The notes: generated by a model from the letters alone, not told the origin. Positions 25,901 to 35,207 are shown, counted from the stretch's first letter. The stretch: DNA of 64,000 nucleotides from Rahnella inusitata (GCF_003263515.1 NZ_JYDE01000014.1:1-64000), one strand, 5' to 3'. Made by a program: numbers and translations.

Positions 25901-28448
25901 ACCCAAGCCAGTAAAGCTTGTTGGGCACCAGGCTCACGGTGCAGAAGATGATCACTAAAAACGCAGGCGCGACCAGACTACGGCGCAGGTTATCAAACAA
26001 TTTCCAGCGCGAGAGAGGGGTCAGCGGATTTGGGCAGCGCTGGCCGTCTTCCTGCCGCACCCGAAAACGCAGCCAGTTCAGTAATTGCCAGTCACCGCGT
26101 ATCCAGCGGGTTTTACGGGCCACATCCGCCAGATAATGATCGGGATATTGTTCGTACAGCACCACATCGCTGAGCATTCCCGAACGGGCGTAACAGCCTT
26201 CCAGCAGATCGTGGCTGAGCACCAGATTTTCCGGGCATGTGTTTTCGTTGGCGCGGATAAACATATCCACGTCGTAAATACCCTTGCCAACAAACGAGCC
26301 TTCGCCGAATAAATCCTGATAAATGTCCGATGACATCGACGAATACGGATCGTTACCCGGTACGCTGCTGCACAGGGCGGCATAGCGTCCCTGACCATGA
26401 GCGGGAATTTCTTCTGCCAGACGTGGCTGGAGGATCGCGTAACCGGAAACGACCAGATGGCGCTGTTCGTCGTATACCGGATTATTGAGCGGGTGCGCCA
26501 TCGCGGCCACCAGCTGATGCGCCGTCGCGCGCGGCAGTACGGTATCACTGTCGAGCGTGATGACGTACTTCACCTGCCGCAAATGTGCCTGTGTGCTGCC
26601 TTCGATCAGCGAGAAAGGTTCACCCCTTTCACGCAGCCAGTGGTTGAGCGCATTCAGCTTGCCGCGCTTGCGTTCATAACCCATCCACACGCCCTGCGGT
26701 GCATTCATTTCACTGTCGCGATGCAACAGGGTGAAACGTGCTCCTTCGGTGGCAGGATAGCGGCGGTTGAGCAGTTGCGTCTGCTGCGCGGCGTAGGCCA
26801 GCAGGTCATCGTTGCCCGGATCATGCTGTTCTTTGCTGTCATGGAAATCACTGAGCAACGCGAAATTCAGATGCGGCATGACGTTGCCGAGATAACACAC
26901 CTCGAGGCTGTTTATCAGCTCGTCGATATTCTTGCGGCTGCCGAGCAGGCAGGGGATGACCACCAGCGTGCTGGCATTTTCGGGAATTCCGCCGGCAAAT
27001 TCCAGCCGCGGCAAGGGTTGCGGCATACGGCTGCGGGTAGTGATTTCACTGAGCAGATTGAGGGCGAACTGGCTGGCGACTAACACCACCGGCACCAGCA
27101 TCGCCCACCACAGCCAGTTACTGGCCGGATGACCGGTACGGAACAGCGCATCGGCAGTCACGGCGGTGGTCAGCAACAGCAGGCTGCCGAGCCACGAGAG
27201 AAGCGGTGTCTGGCTGAGTTTGGCGCGGGCGCGGATCTGCAACGAATAGCGCACCCCGAGATCTTTTTCGAGTGCCGCGCGGCCTGGGCCGATCAGATAA
27301 AAGCCAACGTGCTGCTGCTGATAAGAATCACCGGGCTGTTGCGCCAGCGCCACCGCACGGGCGGCAACGGCGGCTTCGTCATGCGGGGAATTGCGCGAAA
27401 GACGTTCGATCTGATGGCGATAATTATCGCGTGTGTCAAAGTGCATCGTGGCGTAAATATCTGCCGGATCGGTGCGCAGGATTTTCTCCACAATGCTGAG
27501 ATTCTCGGCGAAATCCGCCCAGTCCATTTCAGTCAGCTGGCGTAATCCCATGATGCTGTTACTGACCGTCAGCTGATTGGCCGCCAGCTGCTGATTAAAT
27601 TTATCGATGACTTCGCGCTGCGTCAGCCCGACCTCACTGAGACGTTGTTCTACCCAGGTCAGCGGCAGTGCCAGCATCGAGCCATGCCCTTGCAGACGGC
27701 GAACCAGTTCGGCGACAAATGCGCTGGTGCGCGGCGGATTAGTACGCGCCATGTCGGCAATCACGATGATCTGACTGGCCGGATCGTTCTCAGCGCTATC
27801 CAGCAATTTATTGACCCAAAAATCCGCCAGATTGCGTTCTTTCTGGGCATTCGCCACTTCAATACTGACGCGACGCAGGTTTTCAATCAGCGCCAGGCGC
27901 AACATCCCCGGAAACGCCCACAGCTCGCCGAGCGTCAGTGGACGGACGCTCTGATAAGTCGAAAGAAAACGGGTCAGCGTTTTGATGTCCCACAGGCCAT
28001 CACTGTGGCTGACCACTTCGGTGGCGATATCGTAAATGCGTGGGCAAAAATGCGGAGATCCGAGTAAAGGCAGGCCCTTACCAAAATTCTTTGGCAGCAA
28101 CTGGCGCACGACGCGGATTTGTTCTTCGATCAGATAGTAGTTATCCAGCAGCCACTCACCGGCAGGCGTGATAGTGGCTTTTTCACCGCTGCTTAAAATC
28201 AGGCAGCTGCGCGTTAACACCTTCTCGTTGTCGTCGAGGCGTTTGAGTAAATAGTAGGGAAGTTTCTTTTTGGATAATTTATGAGAAAGGGCCAGTTTTC
28301 CGCCGTAGCGTTCCATCTGGTCAGCCGAAAAAAGTTCGGCGCGGATCGGCGAGGACTGTGCAAGCGCGCTGGCGCGGTGACGTCGGGTTGCCGGTGATGC
28401 AGGTGGTGCTCCTTTACTTTTGAACCAACTGAAGACAGCATTTTTCAC
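19914..28448 (-). CDS. ndvB: Cyclic beta-1,2-glucan synthase (NdvB/ChvB type)
   Basis: This 2844-residue protein has the layout of NdvB/ChvB. It has an N-terminal cytosolic region, membrane helices near residues 410-470 and 820-870, and a family-84 glycosyltransferase domain (DSD motif in ITLDSDTVL near residue 631, RKTRWIRGDWQ near 779). A second membrane cluster and a large C-terminal part with two GH94-like phosphorylase segments follow. The putative catalytic Asp is in GDWNDGM near residue 2527. The enzyme initiates on itself, elongates from UDP-glucose, adjusts chain length by phosphorolysis and cyclises beta-1,2-glucans. These serve in osmoadaptation and host interaction in Rhizobiales. 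Few Enterobacterales carry it. No exporter (NdvA/ChvA) gene is adjacent. It is transcribed alone, with its own terminator. Confidence 0.88.
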   Translation of the reverse strand: MKNAVFSWFKSKGAPPASPATRRHRASALAQSSPIRAELFSADQMERYGGKLALSHKLSKKKLPYYLLKRLDDNEKVLTRSCLILSSGEKATITPAGEWLLDNYYLIEEQIRVVRQLLPKNFGKGLPLLGSPHFCPRIYDIATEVVSHSDGLWDIKTLTRFLSTYQSVRPLTLGELWAFPGMLRLALIENLRRVSIEVANAQKERNLADFWVNKLLDSAENDPASQIIVIADMARTNPPRTSAFVAELVRRLQGHGSMLALPLTWVEQRLSEVGLTQREVIDKFNQQLAANQLTVSNSIMGLRQLTEMDWADFAENLSIVEKILRTDPADIYATMHFDTRDNYRHQIERLSRNSPHDEAAVAARAVALAQQPGDSYQQQHVGFYLIGPGRAALEKDLGVRYSLQIRARAKLSQTPLLSWLGSLLLLTTAVTADALFRTGHPASNWLWWAMLVPVVLVASQFALNLLSEITTRSRMPQPLPRLEFAGGIPENASTLVVIPCLLGSRKNIDELINSLEVCYLGNVMPHLNFALLSDFHDSKEQHDPGNDDLLAYAAQQTQLLNRRYPATEGARFTLLHRDSEMNAPQGVWMGYERKRGKLNALNHWLRERGEPFSLIEGSTQAHLRQVKYVITLDSDTVLPRATAHQLVAAMAHPLNNPVYDEQRHLVVSGYAILQPRLAEEIPAHGQGRYAALCSSVPGNDPYSSMSSDIYQDLFGEGSFVGKGIYDVDMFIRANENTCPENLVLSHDLLEGCYARSGMLSDVVLYEQYPDHYLADVARKTRWIRGDWQLLNWLRFRVRQEDGQRCPNPLTPLSRWKLFDNLRRSLVAPAFLVIIFCTVSLVPNKLYWLGFIAVMLLFPVLVALVLDLMNKGPRRKLILHLKSVASATVSRLSRIFVTLMTLPHEAVYSVQAILQTLWRLGISHRHLHEWSSVKVGSKSRARSPEYFYLRMWANPLAGIAVVMLPALTNPPLVWAVFPVGVLWFLAPRILCWLSQPAPPPAANLDAEQRIFLRQAARQTWSFFETFVTAQENWLPPDNYQEIPNPVIAHRTSPTNIGLSLLANITAWDFGYLTQGEVLLRTGQTLDTLDKLEHYRGHLYNWYDTRTLEPLNPRYISSVDSGNLAGHLLTLSTGLHLWRRQPAMNIPQWLTGIEDTLYMAENKYGAAPMAKLRESWTLAADAKGEAIFDSLRSMRALISSSAEGWLQQLALQLDAGLAEWNEFYSWLSPQAHDEPLPTLLWLAQQDALTSPGLSRAIGLARQRLDIIGELEQRLNEHAHMDFRFLYDNTTHLLTVGYNCDAHKMDSGKYDLLPSEIRLTNYVTIATNQLPQKSWFALGRLFTVIDKQPSLMSWSGSMFEYLMPQLVMPAYPDTLLVQMCQTAVDRQIAWGKENNVPWGISESAYAAFDINQNYQYHAFGVPGLGLKRGLGEDMVVAPYATMMALMIRPQEACLNLVELENRGARGEYGFYDALDYSPSRLVRGQIYIVVHSYMAHHQGMGFIALANVLLDSPMPARFAANAAFQSARLLLQERVPDAVELYSPRRHFESHDSTLQKVNVELREFVDVDSPSPEVQLLSNTNYHLMVTQAGGSVSRWKDLTLTRWREDATRDNRGIFCYISDPATGEVSSNSWQPAGKQKGSYHAVLTDSGAEFTRTQGSLTMNTHIVVSPEDDVEIRRMTVTHHGRRPRTLEITTYAEVVLAPAANDASHPAFSNLFVQTELVPAQEGILCHRRPREPDEQCPWMFHMMAIHGPVERETSFETDRAAFIGRGNTAAHPQALQQPGKLSNSAGAVLDPVLAIRQRIRLKPGVPVVIDMVYGIGDTRLQSLALLEKYRDHHIADRVFEIAWSHSQVVLRQLNATEDDAGLFNRLAGAVLFASQEMRGEAQTIINNRRGQSGLWGLSLSGDLPIVLLTISSSENINLVKLLIRAHNYWRLKGLKVDLVLLSNDPGGYQQALQNQILGLVASGAGSSQTDIPGGIFVRNGEQITQDDRTLLMSVARVVIDDRHGPLTDQLNQRMQLPHVALPALLPVRSDETLTPVAAEPRDLTYFNGTGGFSPDGREYQILLNDGENTPAPWSNVLANADFGTVISESGQAYTWYENAHEYRLTPWENDPVSDSSGEAFYLRDEETGSVWSPAPLPVRGAGGYVTRHGFGYSVFEHTERGIASEMTVLVAEHAPVKLIMLTLTNLSGRPRRLSVTGYVEWVMADLRTKSAMHIVTSQARVSQGCGVLATNHYTSSGADRTAFFAVTGAHCSVSGDRREFLGRGGSPASPAALKNQRLSDRTGAAMDPCGAVQSATTLIDGDQRTFTFVLGLGQNVNDAETLIRQFLQEGEAQAELDRVHQHWHLVLDKIQVTTPDPSINLLANGWLIYQTLASRILARSGYYQSGGAFGFRDQLQDTLALTHAAPQRMREQILLCASRQFVEGDVQHWWHPPTGNGVRTRCSDDYLWLPLAISHYISVTGDHDIAEQQVPYLEARLLAAGEESVYELPVVSTTQETLWQHGVRALKYGLKMGEHGLPLMGAGDWNDGMNLVGLGGRGESVWLGFFLYDVLQRYGALAEERQDAETATLCREQSALLRQNLNDHAWDGDWYLRGYFDSGETLGSHLNDECQIDAIAQSWSVLSGAGTPERTASAMRSVDQRLVDNDAGLIKLLTPPFDGNGPNPGYIRGYLPGVRENGGQYTHGAIWAVMAFAKQGNIERAWELMSMINPINHSLSAEDVNRYKAEPYVISADIYSVDPHSGRGGWSWYTGSAGWTYRLITEALLGITRHGDALSIHSHLPAAWPEITLSYQQGSSYYQIIVRRSEGEYRVLLDGNVLENDRIPLLDDGVAHRVEVELGG

Positions 28449-28704
28449 GTCAACATTCCTTATGCGGACCCGAGAAGGCAGTTGCCTGAGCTGCGATAAG
28501 AGTTCACATAATAAGAAAAGGGGTCAGGGGCAGGGAGGCATTTCGGACAAGACGCCTGATAGCGAGCGTCTCTCCTGAGCTTAGTCTGTTTATGGCGATC
28601 TCGTTGGTTTAATTTCCATCACCTTGATTTATCTAAACTACACTTGCTGGGCACGACCTGTACCACTACAACGTTTATCAAAACAACAATAACGAGAAAC
28701 TACG

Positions 28705-29853
28705 ATGATTATTTCTGCTTCAACGGACTACCGGGCGGCGGCAAAAAGCAAACTTCCGCCGTTTCTATTCCACTACATCGACGGGGGGGCTTACAACGAG
28801 CATACCCTGCGGCGCAACACCGCCGATCTGGCCGATATCGCACTGCGCCAGCGCATCCTGAAAAACATGTCGGAATTAAGCCTTGAGACGGAGCTGTTCG
28901 GTGAAAAACTGGCGATGCCGGTTATCCTCGCGCCCGTGGGCCTGACCGGCATGTACGCCCGACGTGGCGAAGTGCAGGCTGCCCGCGCCGCTGCGAAAAA
29001 AGGCATTCCCTTCACGTTATCTACGGTTTCGGTTTGCCCGATCGAGGAAGTGGCGCCCGCCATCGACCGGCCAATGTGGTTTCAGCTTTATGTCTTAAAA
29101 GATCGCGGATTTATGCGCAATGCGCTGGAACGCGCACAGGCTGCGGGTGTGAAAACGCTGGTCTTTACCGTCGATATGCCGGTACCCGGCGCGCGTTATC
29201 GCGACGCGCATTCCGGTATGAGCGGTCCGAACGCCGCCGCCCGCCGCATGTTGCAGGCAGTGACGCATCCGCAATGGGCCTGGGACGTCGGCCTGAACGG
29301 CAAGCCACATGATCTCGGCAACGTATCAGCGTATCGCGGTAAACCCACGACTCTGGAAGATTATATCGGCTGGCTGGGCGCGAACTTCGACCCCTCTATC
29401 TCATGGAAAGACCTCGAGTGGATCCGCGAGTTCTGGAAAGGCCCGATGATCATCAAAGGCATTCTTGACCCGGAAGATGCCAAAGACGCGGTGAAGTTCG
29501 GCGCAGACGGTATCGTGGTTTCCAACCACGGTGGTCGCCAGCTCGACGGCGTACTTTCTACCGCGCACGCCTTACCGGCTATCGCTGACGCAGTGAAAGG
29601 GGATATCACGATCCTGGCCGATTCCGGCATTCGTACTGGTCTGGACGTGGTACGCATGATCGCGCTGGGCGCTGACAGCGTGTTGCTGGGCCGCGCATTT
29701 GTCTACGCACTGGCTGCGGCGGGAGAAGCGGGCGTGATTAATTTGCTGACGCTTATCGAAAAGGAAATGCGGGTGGCGATGACGCTGACCGGTGCGAAAT
29801 CTATTTCAGAGATCGGCCCGCAGTCGCTGGTGTATGGGCGCGGCGTAAGGTGA
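28705..29853 (+). CDS. lldD: FMN-dependent L-lactate dehydrogenase
   Basis: The 382-residue protein is nearly identical in pattern to E. coli LldD ([40 protein letters not shown]). The FMN/substrate motif [15 protein letters not shown] holds the catalytic histidine and arginine. LldD oxidises L-lactate to pyruvate and passes electrons to the quinone pool at the inner membrane. The C-terminus ends about 14 residues earlier than E. coli LldD (396). lldP and lldR, usually in the same operon, are not present here, so it is a solo gene. A perfect stem-loop follows the stop. Confidence 0.92.
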   Translation: MIISASTDYRAAAKSKLPPFLFHYIDGGAYNEHTLRRNTADLADIALRQRILKNMSELSLETELFGEKLAMPVILAPVGLTGMYARRGEVQAARAAAKKGIPFTLSTVSVCPIEEVAPAIDRPMWFQLYVLKDRGFMRNALERAQAAGVKTLVFTVDMPVPGARYRDAHSGMSGPNAAARRMLQAVTHPQWAWDVGLNGKPHDLGNVSAYRGKPTTLEDYIGWLGANFDPSISWKDLEWIREFWKGPMIIKGILDPEDAKDAVKFGADGIVVSNHGGRQLDGVLSTAHALPAIADAVKGDITILADSGIRTGLDVVRMIALGADSVLLGRAFVYALAAAGEAGVINLLTLIEKEMRVAMTLTGAKSISEIGPQSLVYGRGVR

Positions 29854-29870
29854 AGATTCAATAATGAAAG

Positions 29871-29894
29871 CAGCGGTTTGTGGGCAAACCGCTG
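29871..29894 (+). terminator. Stem-loop after lldD, no U-tract
   Basis: CAGCGGTTTG and CAAACCGCTG form a perfect 10-bp stem with a TGGG loop 17 bp after lldD. There is no T-run, so it is either an mRNA 3'-end stabiliser or a Rho-associated end. Confidence 0.6.
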
Positions 29895-29984
29895 TCATGA
29901 TGCCGCTTCAACCGTGCCACTTCCGATAACACCACCACCGCAGTGGATGCTGTCTCTTGACCGAACTGCGCCTGTGTCGGGATG

Positions 29985-30557
29985 TCAGTTCAGCAAACCA
30001 AGATGTTCGACGAGGATCGACGAGCCAATACCGATAAGCACTACACCGCCCAGCACTTCGGCCCATTTGCCGATAGCCGCGCCAAGAAAGCGGCCGAGCA
30101 GCATGCCTGAAGTGGCCATGATAGTGGTTGCCGCACCAATGGTCAGCGCCATCACCAGAATATTCACCTGAAGGAAGGCAAGACCCACGCCAACGGCCAT
30201 GGCATCGAGACTGGTGGCAATTGCCGTGGCTACCAGTAACCAAAACCCGTGGCGAAGCGGGACGTCCACCTCTTCAGATGTATCCTTTCTAAATCCTTCC
30301 CAAATCATGCGTAAACCCAGCACTAAAAGAAGGATGAACGCGACCCAGTGATCCCACTCCATGATGAATTGCGTCGCAGCAAGACCGATCGCCCATCCGA
30401 TCACTGGCGTTATGGCTTCAATCACCCCAAAAATAATCCCGGTGCGTATTGCTTCTTTCAGCGGTGGCCGGTGCAGGGCTGCGCCCTTTCCGATAGCCGC
30501 CGCGAAGGCATCCATTGACATACCCAGCGCCAGAATAATGACCGTATAAAATTGCAT
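29985..30557 (-). CDS. mntP: Manganese efflux pump MntP
   Basis: A 190-residue protein with six membrane helices and paired acidic motifs ([14 protein letters not shown] and [15 protein letters not shown]) typical of MntP. It exports Mn2+ across the inner membrane. The length matches E. coli MntP (188). In E. coli the leader carries a yybP-ykoY manganese riboswitch. I looked for that motif upstream and could not recognise it. The gene is convergent with lldD. Confidence 0.93.
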   Translation of the reverse strand: MQFYTVIILALGMSMDAFAAAIGKGAALHRPPLKEAIRTGIIFGVIEAITPVIGWAIGLAATQFIMEWDHWVAFILLLVLGLRMIWEGFRKDTSEEVDVPLRHGFWLLVATAIATSLDAMAVGVGLAFLQVNILVMALTIGAATTIMATSGMLLGRFLGAAIGKWAEVLGGVVLIGIGSSILVEHLGLLN

Positions 30558-31201
30558 AAAACAGACCAGTCAGACCCTTTGCAAGGCAAAAGGCGGTTTA
30601 TTAAATGAGGAGCGCAGTTTGCCATAAAATTTTAAATAAAAAAAGCCATAATATTCAATCAGTTATAGTTGGTGCTAAGAAAGTTAGCACAGGCTATATT
30701 TGTATGAAAAGGCTTCAATTCAGCAAGGGTATTAGGAGATAACTAGCACAAATATGAGGGATCATAAGAATTTACGCTTTGCGTGGTTTGCGCATTCACT
30801 CTGATTTTCGCCAACGTCGTTCTGACAGGTTTTGTGCCAACGCTGATAGTGATGATTTTCTAAAATAACCCTTATCTGGATTTTAAAAGAGTCCAATTTC
30901 GGACATGTTAAAATTTTTTAAACAGGCGTATAGTCTCTTTATAGAATTTATTCTACCTGTTGCTATCTGAATTTTTAATTATGTAAAGGTCTATATATGA
31001 TCTGCGGTCTCTTATTGCCTAAATAATTAATGTCTCTATATCGAATTCAATTATTCAAACACCTGCTTCCCCGCGGGTGGCATTGTAGTATTGGTGTGAA
31101 TCTATTTAAAATATGAATACTCTTTCAGGTGATGTAAAGAAGAAAACTGAGCGCAGTCACGCTCAGTTTGCCGTCCTGATTTAAAGCCAGGGGCCCTAAA
31201 C
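30558..31201. other. 644-bp AT-rich intergenic region
   Basis: No gene is supported. It contains a 7-bp inverted repeat with a 5-nt loop at 30672-30690 (GTGCTAA/TTAGCAC), which is echoed by CTAGCAC near 30744. It also holds long A/T-rich segments and a 10-bp stem-loop at 31144-31169. Promoters for mntP (leftward) and the secreted protein (rightward) must lie here, but no consensus promoter stands out. Confidence 0.6.
31144..31169. other. 10-bp stem-loop upstream of the secreted Ig/lectin-like gene
   Basis: AAACTGAGCG and CGCTCAGTTT pair perfectly around a 6-nt loop, 32 bp before the start codon at 31202. On the minus strand it is followed by TTTTCTTC, so it could be a leftward terminator. 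On the plus strand it would be a leader hairpin. Confidence 0.55.
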
Positions 31202-32266
31202 ATGGTCAGTTTCATTAAAAAGTCTGGAGCGTTTTTCTTCCTTTCCGTACTGATAAGTACAGTTTGTTATGCGGATACCCTGACAGGGGTAACCGGAATA
31301 ATTAATGGTACTGCCCCGGTAATTAATAATGCCAATAAAGAACCCGGTAAAATAAATATCAGTAAAAGGAGTCAGTACGACGCCGCTCACCAACTCGATG
31401 TGGGAGATGAGGTGCAATTAGCCTGGTTATTAGTGGACAGTGAAGAGGACATTGATGCCACTTTGCCGTCAACAGTATGGACATGTGATCATCCGGAAAA
31501 AGGCAGCCGTGTCATCGCTACCGGTACCCAGAATTACACCATCAAAGCTGAGGACATGGGCTGCAATATTGGGGTGAGTTTACAGCCTAAAACCAGCACC
31601 GGGACGCCAAGGGAAAACACACTACTCAATATCAGCAAGATCGGTGCTTATGATGACAGTGATAATATTATCGATGCACCGGTGAATCCACATACGCTCA
31701 AAATTACCGATTATATTGTCGCACCGGGTACAGATCAGAGCCGGACCGTTCCTGCCTCTACCATGCTACGTACCGGCTGGGATGGCGCGAAAGTACAGCT
31801 TGAAACCGACAATCCTGCTGCTGACGTCGAGTGGAAAAGCAGTGACGAAAATATTGCCAGTGTTTCTTCAACGGGCCTGGTGACATTTAAATCAAAAGGC
31901 GATGTCGTCTTTACCGCTGACAACAATCTATACAGCACCACTATCCGTTTTAATCCTGACTTGTTCTTTATTTTTGCAACGTGGAACATGGATTGGTATG
32001 ACGCGAAAACATGGTGTGAAGGTCAGGGGTATAGCATGCCTTCAATCCACCAACTGTCTACTCAAGGGAGTCGCACCATACCGACAGATTCACTCTGGCA
32101 GGAATGGGGGGATGTTGCCAAACAAGGTGCGAAACATTCCGGGGTGGTTTTCTGGTCGGCTGACGAGTCTAGCGATAATCATTACCAGTATATGTACATC
32201 AGTGATGGTCATGTATCGTCGAATTTCCGGGACGTCTACGAAGGCGTGGCCTGCGTGGTGCAATAA
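31202..32266 (+). CDS. Secreted protein with bacterial Ig-like domain and intimin-type C-terminal lectin-like fold
   Basis: The 354-residue precursor has an N-terminal signal peptide (FFFLSVLISTVCYA, cleavage about residue 24). A Big_2-type immunoglobulin-like segment (VEWKSSDENIASVSSTGLVTFKSKG) lies near residues 205-245. The C-terminal domain of about 100 residues has a cysteine pair (about Cys271 in TWCEGQGYSM and Cys351 at the end), as in intimin/invasin lectin-like domains. There is no LysM or beta-barrel. It resembles passengers of the ZirT/ZirS/ZirU type, which are exported by a separate intimin-like barrel. No such barrel gene is nearby. AGGGG precedes the start. The function, probably surface or host contact, is inferred. 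Confidence 0.6.
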   Translation: MVSFIKKSGAFFFLSVLISTVCYADTLTGVTGIINGTAPVINNANKEPGKINISKRSQYDAAHQLDVGDEVQLAWLLVDSEEDIDATLPSTVWTCDHPEKGSRVIATGTQNYTIKAEDMGCNIGVSLQPKTSTGTPRENTLLNISKIGAYDDSDNIIDAPVNPHTLKITDYIVAPGTDQSRTVPASTMLRTGWDGAKVQLETDNPAADVEWKSSDENIASVSSTGLVTFKSKGDVVFTADNNLYSTTIRFNPDLFFIFATWNMDWYDAKTWCEGQGYSMPSIHQLSTQGSRTIPTDSLWQEWGDVAKQGAKHSGVVFWSADESSDNHYQYMYISDGHVSSNFRDVYEGVACVVQ

Positions 32267-32406
32267 TACTCTCTGACCTGATAGAGAGAGCCACGGTAAA
32301 ATAATCGCGAAAAGCTTCATGGGGCTGTTTAAGGGATAAATACCCGACAGCATCTATACTGCCAGAGTGGGACGACAAGTGTCGTCCCAAAACATGGCGA
32401 AGACTC

Positions 32407-34281
32407 ATGAAACAAATACAAAATAAGTCGTCACTTCTCAGTGCGACAGGTGCCTGCATCGGCGTGGTTTATGGTGATATCGGGACCAGCCCGCTCTATA
32501 CCCTGCGGGAATGTCTGACCGGACAGGCGGGCATCACCCTGACCCAAAGTTCTCTGTTCGGATTTCTGTCGCTCATTTTCTGGCTGCTGATGCTGGTGGT
32601 TTCAGTCAAGTACATCATCTTCGTCATGCGCGCAGATAACGACGGTGAAGGGGGAATTCTCACCCTGATGTCGCTGGCCGTGCGTAACCTGAGTCCGCGT
32701 TGGGTGCCTGTTATTATGTTTCTCGGGCTGGTCGGTGGCAGTTTCTTTTACGGCGATGGCGTCATCACGCCCGCTATCTCGGTGCTTTCCGCTATTGAAG
32801 GTCTGGAGCTCATCGCACCGTCCTTCGACCGCTTTATCATTCCCGCTTCCATCGCCGTGTTAACGCTGCTGTTTTTCATTCAGAAAAATGGCACCGCCAC
32901 GGTGGGAAAAATCTTCGCGCCGGTCATGGTGGTGTGGTTTATCACGCTGGGAGTGCTGGGCATAGCCGGTATTGTGCGTAACCCGGATGTACTTCAGGCG
33001 CTGAACCCTTACTGGGCGGTGCATTTCTTTGTCGAATTCAAAACCGTGTCATTCTTCGCGCTGGGTATGGTGGTGCTGTCGGTCACCGGCGGTGAGGCCC
33101 TGTACGCCGATATGGGGCACTTTGGTAAAAAACCGATCCGCATCGCGTGGTTTGCGCTGGTCGGCCCTGCGCTGGTGATGAACTACTTCGGTCAGGGCGC
33201 GTTGTTGCTCAGTCATCCCGAAGCCATTCAGAACCCGTTTTTCCTGCTCGCACCCGGCTGGGCGCTGATCCCGTTGCTGGTACTGGCAACGCTGGCGACC
33301 GTGATTGCCTCTCAGGCGGTCATTTCCGGCGTTTTCTCCCTGACCCGTCAGGCCGTCCGCTTAGGCTATTTACCCCCGATGCGCATCATCTATACCTCCG
33401 ATGTCGAATCCGGGCAGATCTACATTCCAGTGGTCAACTGGCTGCTGTACGTCGCGGTGCTGATCGCCATCCTCAGCTTTAAGCACTCAAGCAATCTGGC
33501 GTCGGCGTATGGGATTGTGGTCACCGGTACGATGGTTATCACCTCTTTGCTGATCGGCATTGTCATGGTGAAAAATTGGGGATGGAAAACCTGGCTGGGA
33601 GGAGCGGTGATGGCGCTGTTGTTGCTGATTGATGTGCCGCTGTTTGCCGCCAATCTGACCAAACTGTTCTCCGGCGGCTGGCTGCCGGTGGCGATCGGCC
33701 TGACCATTCTGGTGGTTATGCTGACGTGGAAAACTGAGCGTTCGCGGCTGCTGCGCCGTTTGCGTCAGGATCCCGAAGCGCTGGAATCTCTTATTGTCTC
33801 ACTTGAAAAAGCACCGCCTAAACGCGTTCCCGGCACCGCCGTGGTGATGTCCCGGGGTCTGTACGAAGTCCCGCTGGTGCTGTTACACAACCTCAAACAT
33901 AACAAGATTCTGCATGAACGAGTGATTCTGCTGACCATGATCACCACGGACGTACCCTACGTTCATAACGTCCGGCGAGTGACCATCGAGCAGCTCTCAC
34001 CCACGTTCTGGCGCGTGGTAGCGAGTTATGGCTGGCGCGAAAAACCGAACGTTGAGGATATTCTTTACCGCTGCGGGCTGGAAGGGCTGAAATGCACGAT
34101 GAACGAGACATCATTCTTTATGTCGCGCGATACCTTCACACTCGGCGAACCGCGTCCGTGGTATTTAAAAGCCCGTGGCAAGCTGTTCCAGGTGTTACAA
34201 CGCAACTCGCTACGTGCGCCCGAGCAATTTCATATTCCGCCGAACAGGGTGATTGAGCTTGGGGCGGTGGTGAAGTTTTGA
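32407..34281 (+). CDS. kup: Low-affinity potassium transporter Kup
   Basis: The 624-residue protein begins with the Kup signature after a short cytosolic start ([17 protein letters not shown]), has about twelve membrane helices, and a C-terminal cytosolic domain from about residue 455. E. coli Kup has 622 residues. It is a K+/H+ symporter active at low pH or under hyperosmotic stress. The gene stands alone and is followed by a perfect hairpin at 34291-34315. Nothing unusual is seen in it. Confidence 0.95.
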   Translation: MKQIQNKSSLLSATGACIGVVYGDIGTSPLYTLRECLTGQAGITLTQSSLFGFLSLIFWLLMLVVSVKYIIFVMRADNDGEGGILTLMSLAVRNLSPRWVPVIMFLGLVGGSFFYGDGVITPAISVLSAIEGLELIAPSFDRFIIPASIAVLTLLFFIQKNGTATVGKIFAPVMVVWFITLGVLGIAGIVRNPDVLQALNPYWAVHFFVEFKTVSFFALGMVVLSVTGGEALYADMGHFGKKPIRIAWFALVGPALVMNYFGQGALLLSHPEAIQNPFFLLAPGWALIPLLVLATLATVIASQAVISGVFSLTRQAVRLGYLPPMRIIYTSDVESGQIYIPVVNWLLYVAVLIAILSFKHSSNLASAYGIVVTGTMVITSLLIGIVMVKNWGWKTWLGGAVMALLLLIDVPLFAANLTKLFSGGWLPVAIGLTILVVMLTWKTERSRLLRRLRQDPEALESLIVSLEKAPPKRVPGTAVVMSRGLYEVPLVLLHNLKHNKILHERVILLTMITTDVPYVHNVRRVTIEQLSPTFWRVVASYGWREKPNVEDILYRCGLEGLKCTMNETSFFMSRDTFTLGEPRPWYLKARGKLFQVLQRNSLRAPEQFHIPPNRVIELGAVVKF

Positions 34282-34290
34282 GGAATATTA

Positions 34291-34315
34291 CCGCGGGTTC
34301 GTTGTGAACCCGCGG
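34291..34315. terminator. Perfect stem-loop between kup and the lipoprotein gene
   Basis: CCGCGGGTTC and GAACCCGCGG form a 10-bp stem with a GTTGT loop between two convergent genes. No clear T-run follows on either strand, similar to the hairpin after lldD. Confidence 0.6.
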
Positions 34316-34330
34316 TGAGGATATCGAGAA

Positions 34331-35053
34331 CTACGCCTGCGGAGCCTGCGTCAGGTCAGTGACTTCCGGTGTTTTAGACTCTTGCGATGTTTGCGTGGTC
34401 TGCGACTGAGTGGTCGGCGTCACTTCAGTGACTTTTGGTGTCGCCGATGTTTCAGTCTGCGTCGGCGGAGTCGTCACGGGTGCTGCGGTTTGTGCCTGCT
34501 GCGTGGTAACCGGCGTCGCAGGTGTTGCTGCCTGCGTCGGCTGAGTCGCGTCAGTTGCCACAGGCGTTTCAGCTTGTGTCTGCCCGTCCGCTGCCGGGGT
34601 TTCCATTTCAATCTTCGGCAGGGTAGGGATCGGGTCGAGCGGGATGCTTTCTGCCTTAGGTTTCGGGATTGGGGTTTGCGCGCGAACCAGGAACGTCGGT
34701 TTGAGATCCGCCACCGAATAAGTCACGTGGCTGATGGCGTCGTTCGAGGTGGTGACGTCAACAGGTGAAATCGTCACGCGTCCAATCAGTGAACGGGCAT
34801 AGCCACCCACTTTATGCGAGCCTTCCGGCACACGCACTTCGAGGCTTTCGCCGATCCCCAGCGCGCCGGCATCTTTGCCATCAACGGTCACGTAGAGTTT
34901 GGTGCCATCATCGGTTTTCGTCGGGATATGCGTTACGGTCACGCGCGTCGAACCGAAATCGAAAGCCGGTGCCTGGTCTGCGGTTTTCGGTTTTGCACAT
35001 CCTGTCAGTGCAAAAACGGCTGCAACGGCAGCAAGGGTAAAACGATAACGCAT
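34331..35053 (-). CDS. Lipoprotein with Thr/Pro/Gln-rich C-terminal tail
   Basis: The 240-residue precursor starts at ATG 35053 with a signal peptide ending in the lipobox LTGC (Cys20). An in-frame upstream extension to 35245 is rejected because it would bury the signal sequence. After the Cys come about 125 residues with beta-rich character (VTVTHIPTKTDDGTKLYVTVDGK, VRVPEGSHKVGGYARS). The last roughly 90 residues are low-complexity, built from T, P, Q and A in repeats such as QTAAPVTTPPTQTE. Such tails often span the periplasm or peptidoglycan. I do not recognise a functional family. Confidence 0.8.
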   Translation of the reverse strand: MRYRFTLAAVAAVFALTGCAKPKTADQAPAFDFGSTRVTVTHIPTKTDDGTKLYVTVDGKDAGALGIGESLEVRVPEGSHKVGGYARSLIGRVTISPVDVTTSNDAISHVTYSVADLKPTFLVRAQTPIPKPKAESIPLDPIPTLPKIEMETPAADGQTQAETPVATDATQPTQAATPATPVTTQQAQTAAPVTTPPTQTETSATPKVTEVTPTTQSQTTQTSQESKTPEVTDLTQAPQA

Positions 35054-35207
35054 AGTTCGGTATCTTCCTTTGAGGGATTTTTGTGATCTGCGTACCAATA
35101 TACCCGATCTGGCCTGCGAGATGAATGCAGCGGTGGGGAACTCGGAACAATCTTCTTTGCAGCCTGTAACACGCCACACAACTTTAAGTTGAAGCGCTTC
35201 GTCAATT

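Noticed and set aside
20217-27545. Many open frames of 60-240 codons on the strand opposite to the glucan synthase gene
   Set aside because: They are shadows of a GC-rich 8.5-kb coding sequence, lack ribosome sites and resemble no family.
30558-30700. yybP-ykoY manganese riboswitch upstream of mntP
   Set aside because: The conserved GGGGAGUAG-type core and paired elements could not be found in the leader; a covariance search would be needed to exclude a diverged form.
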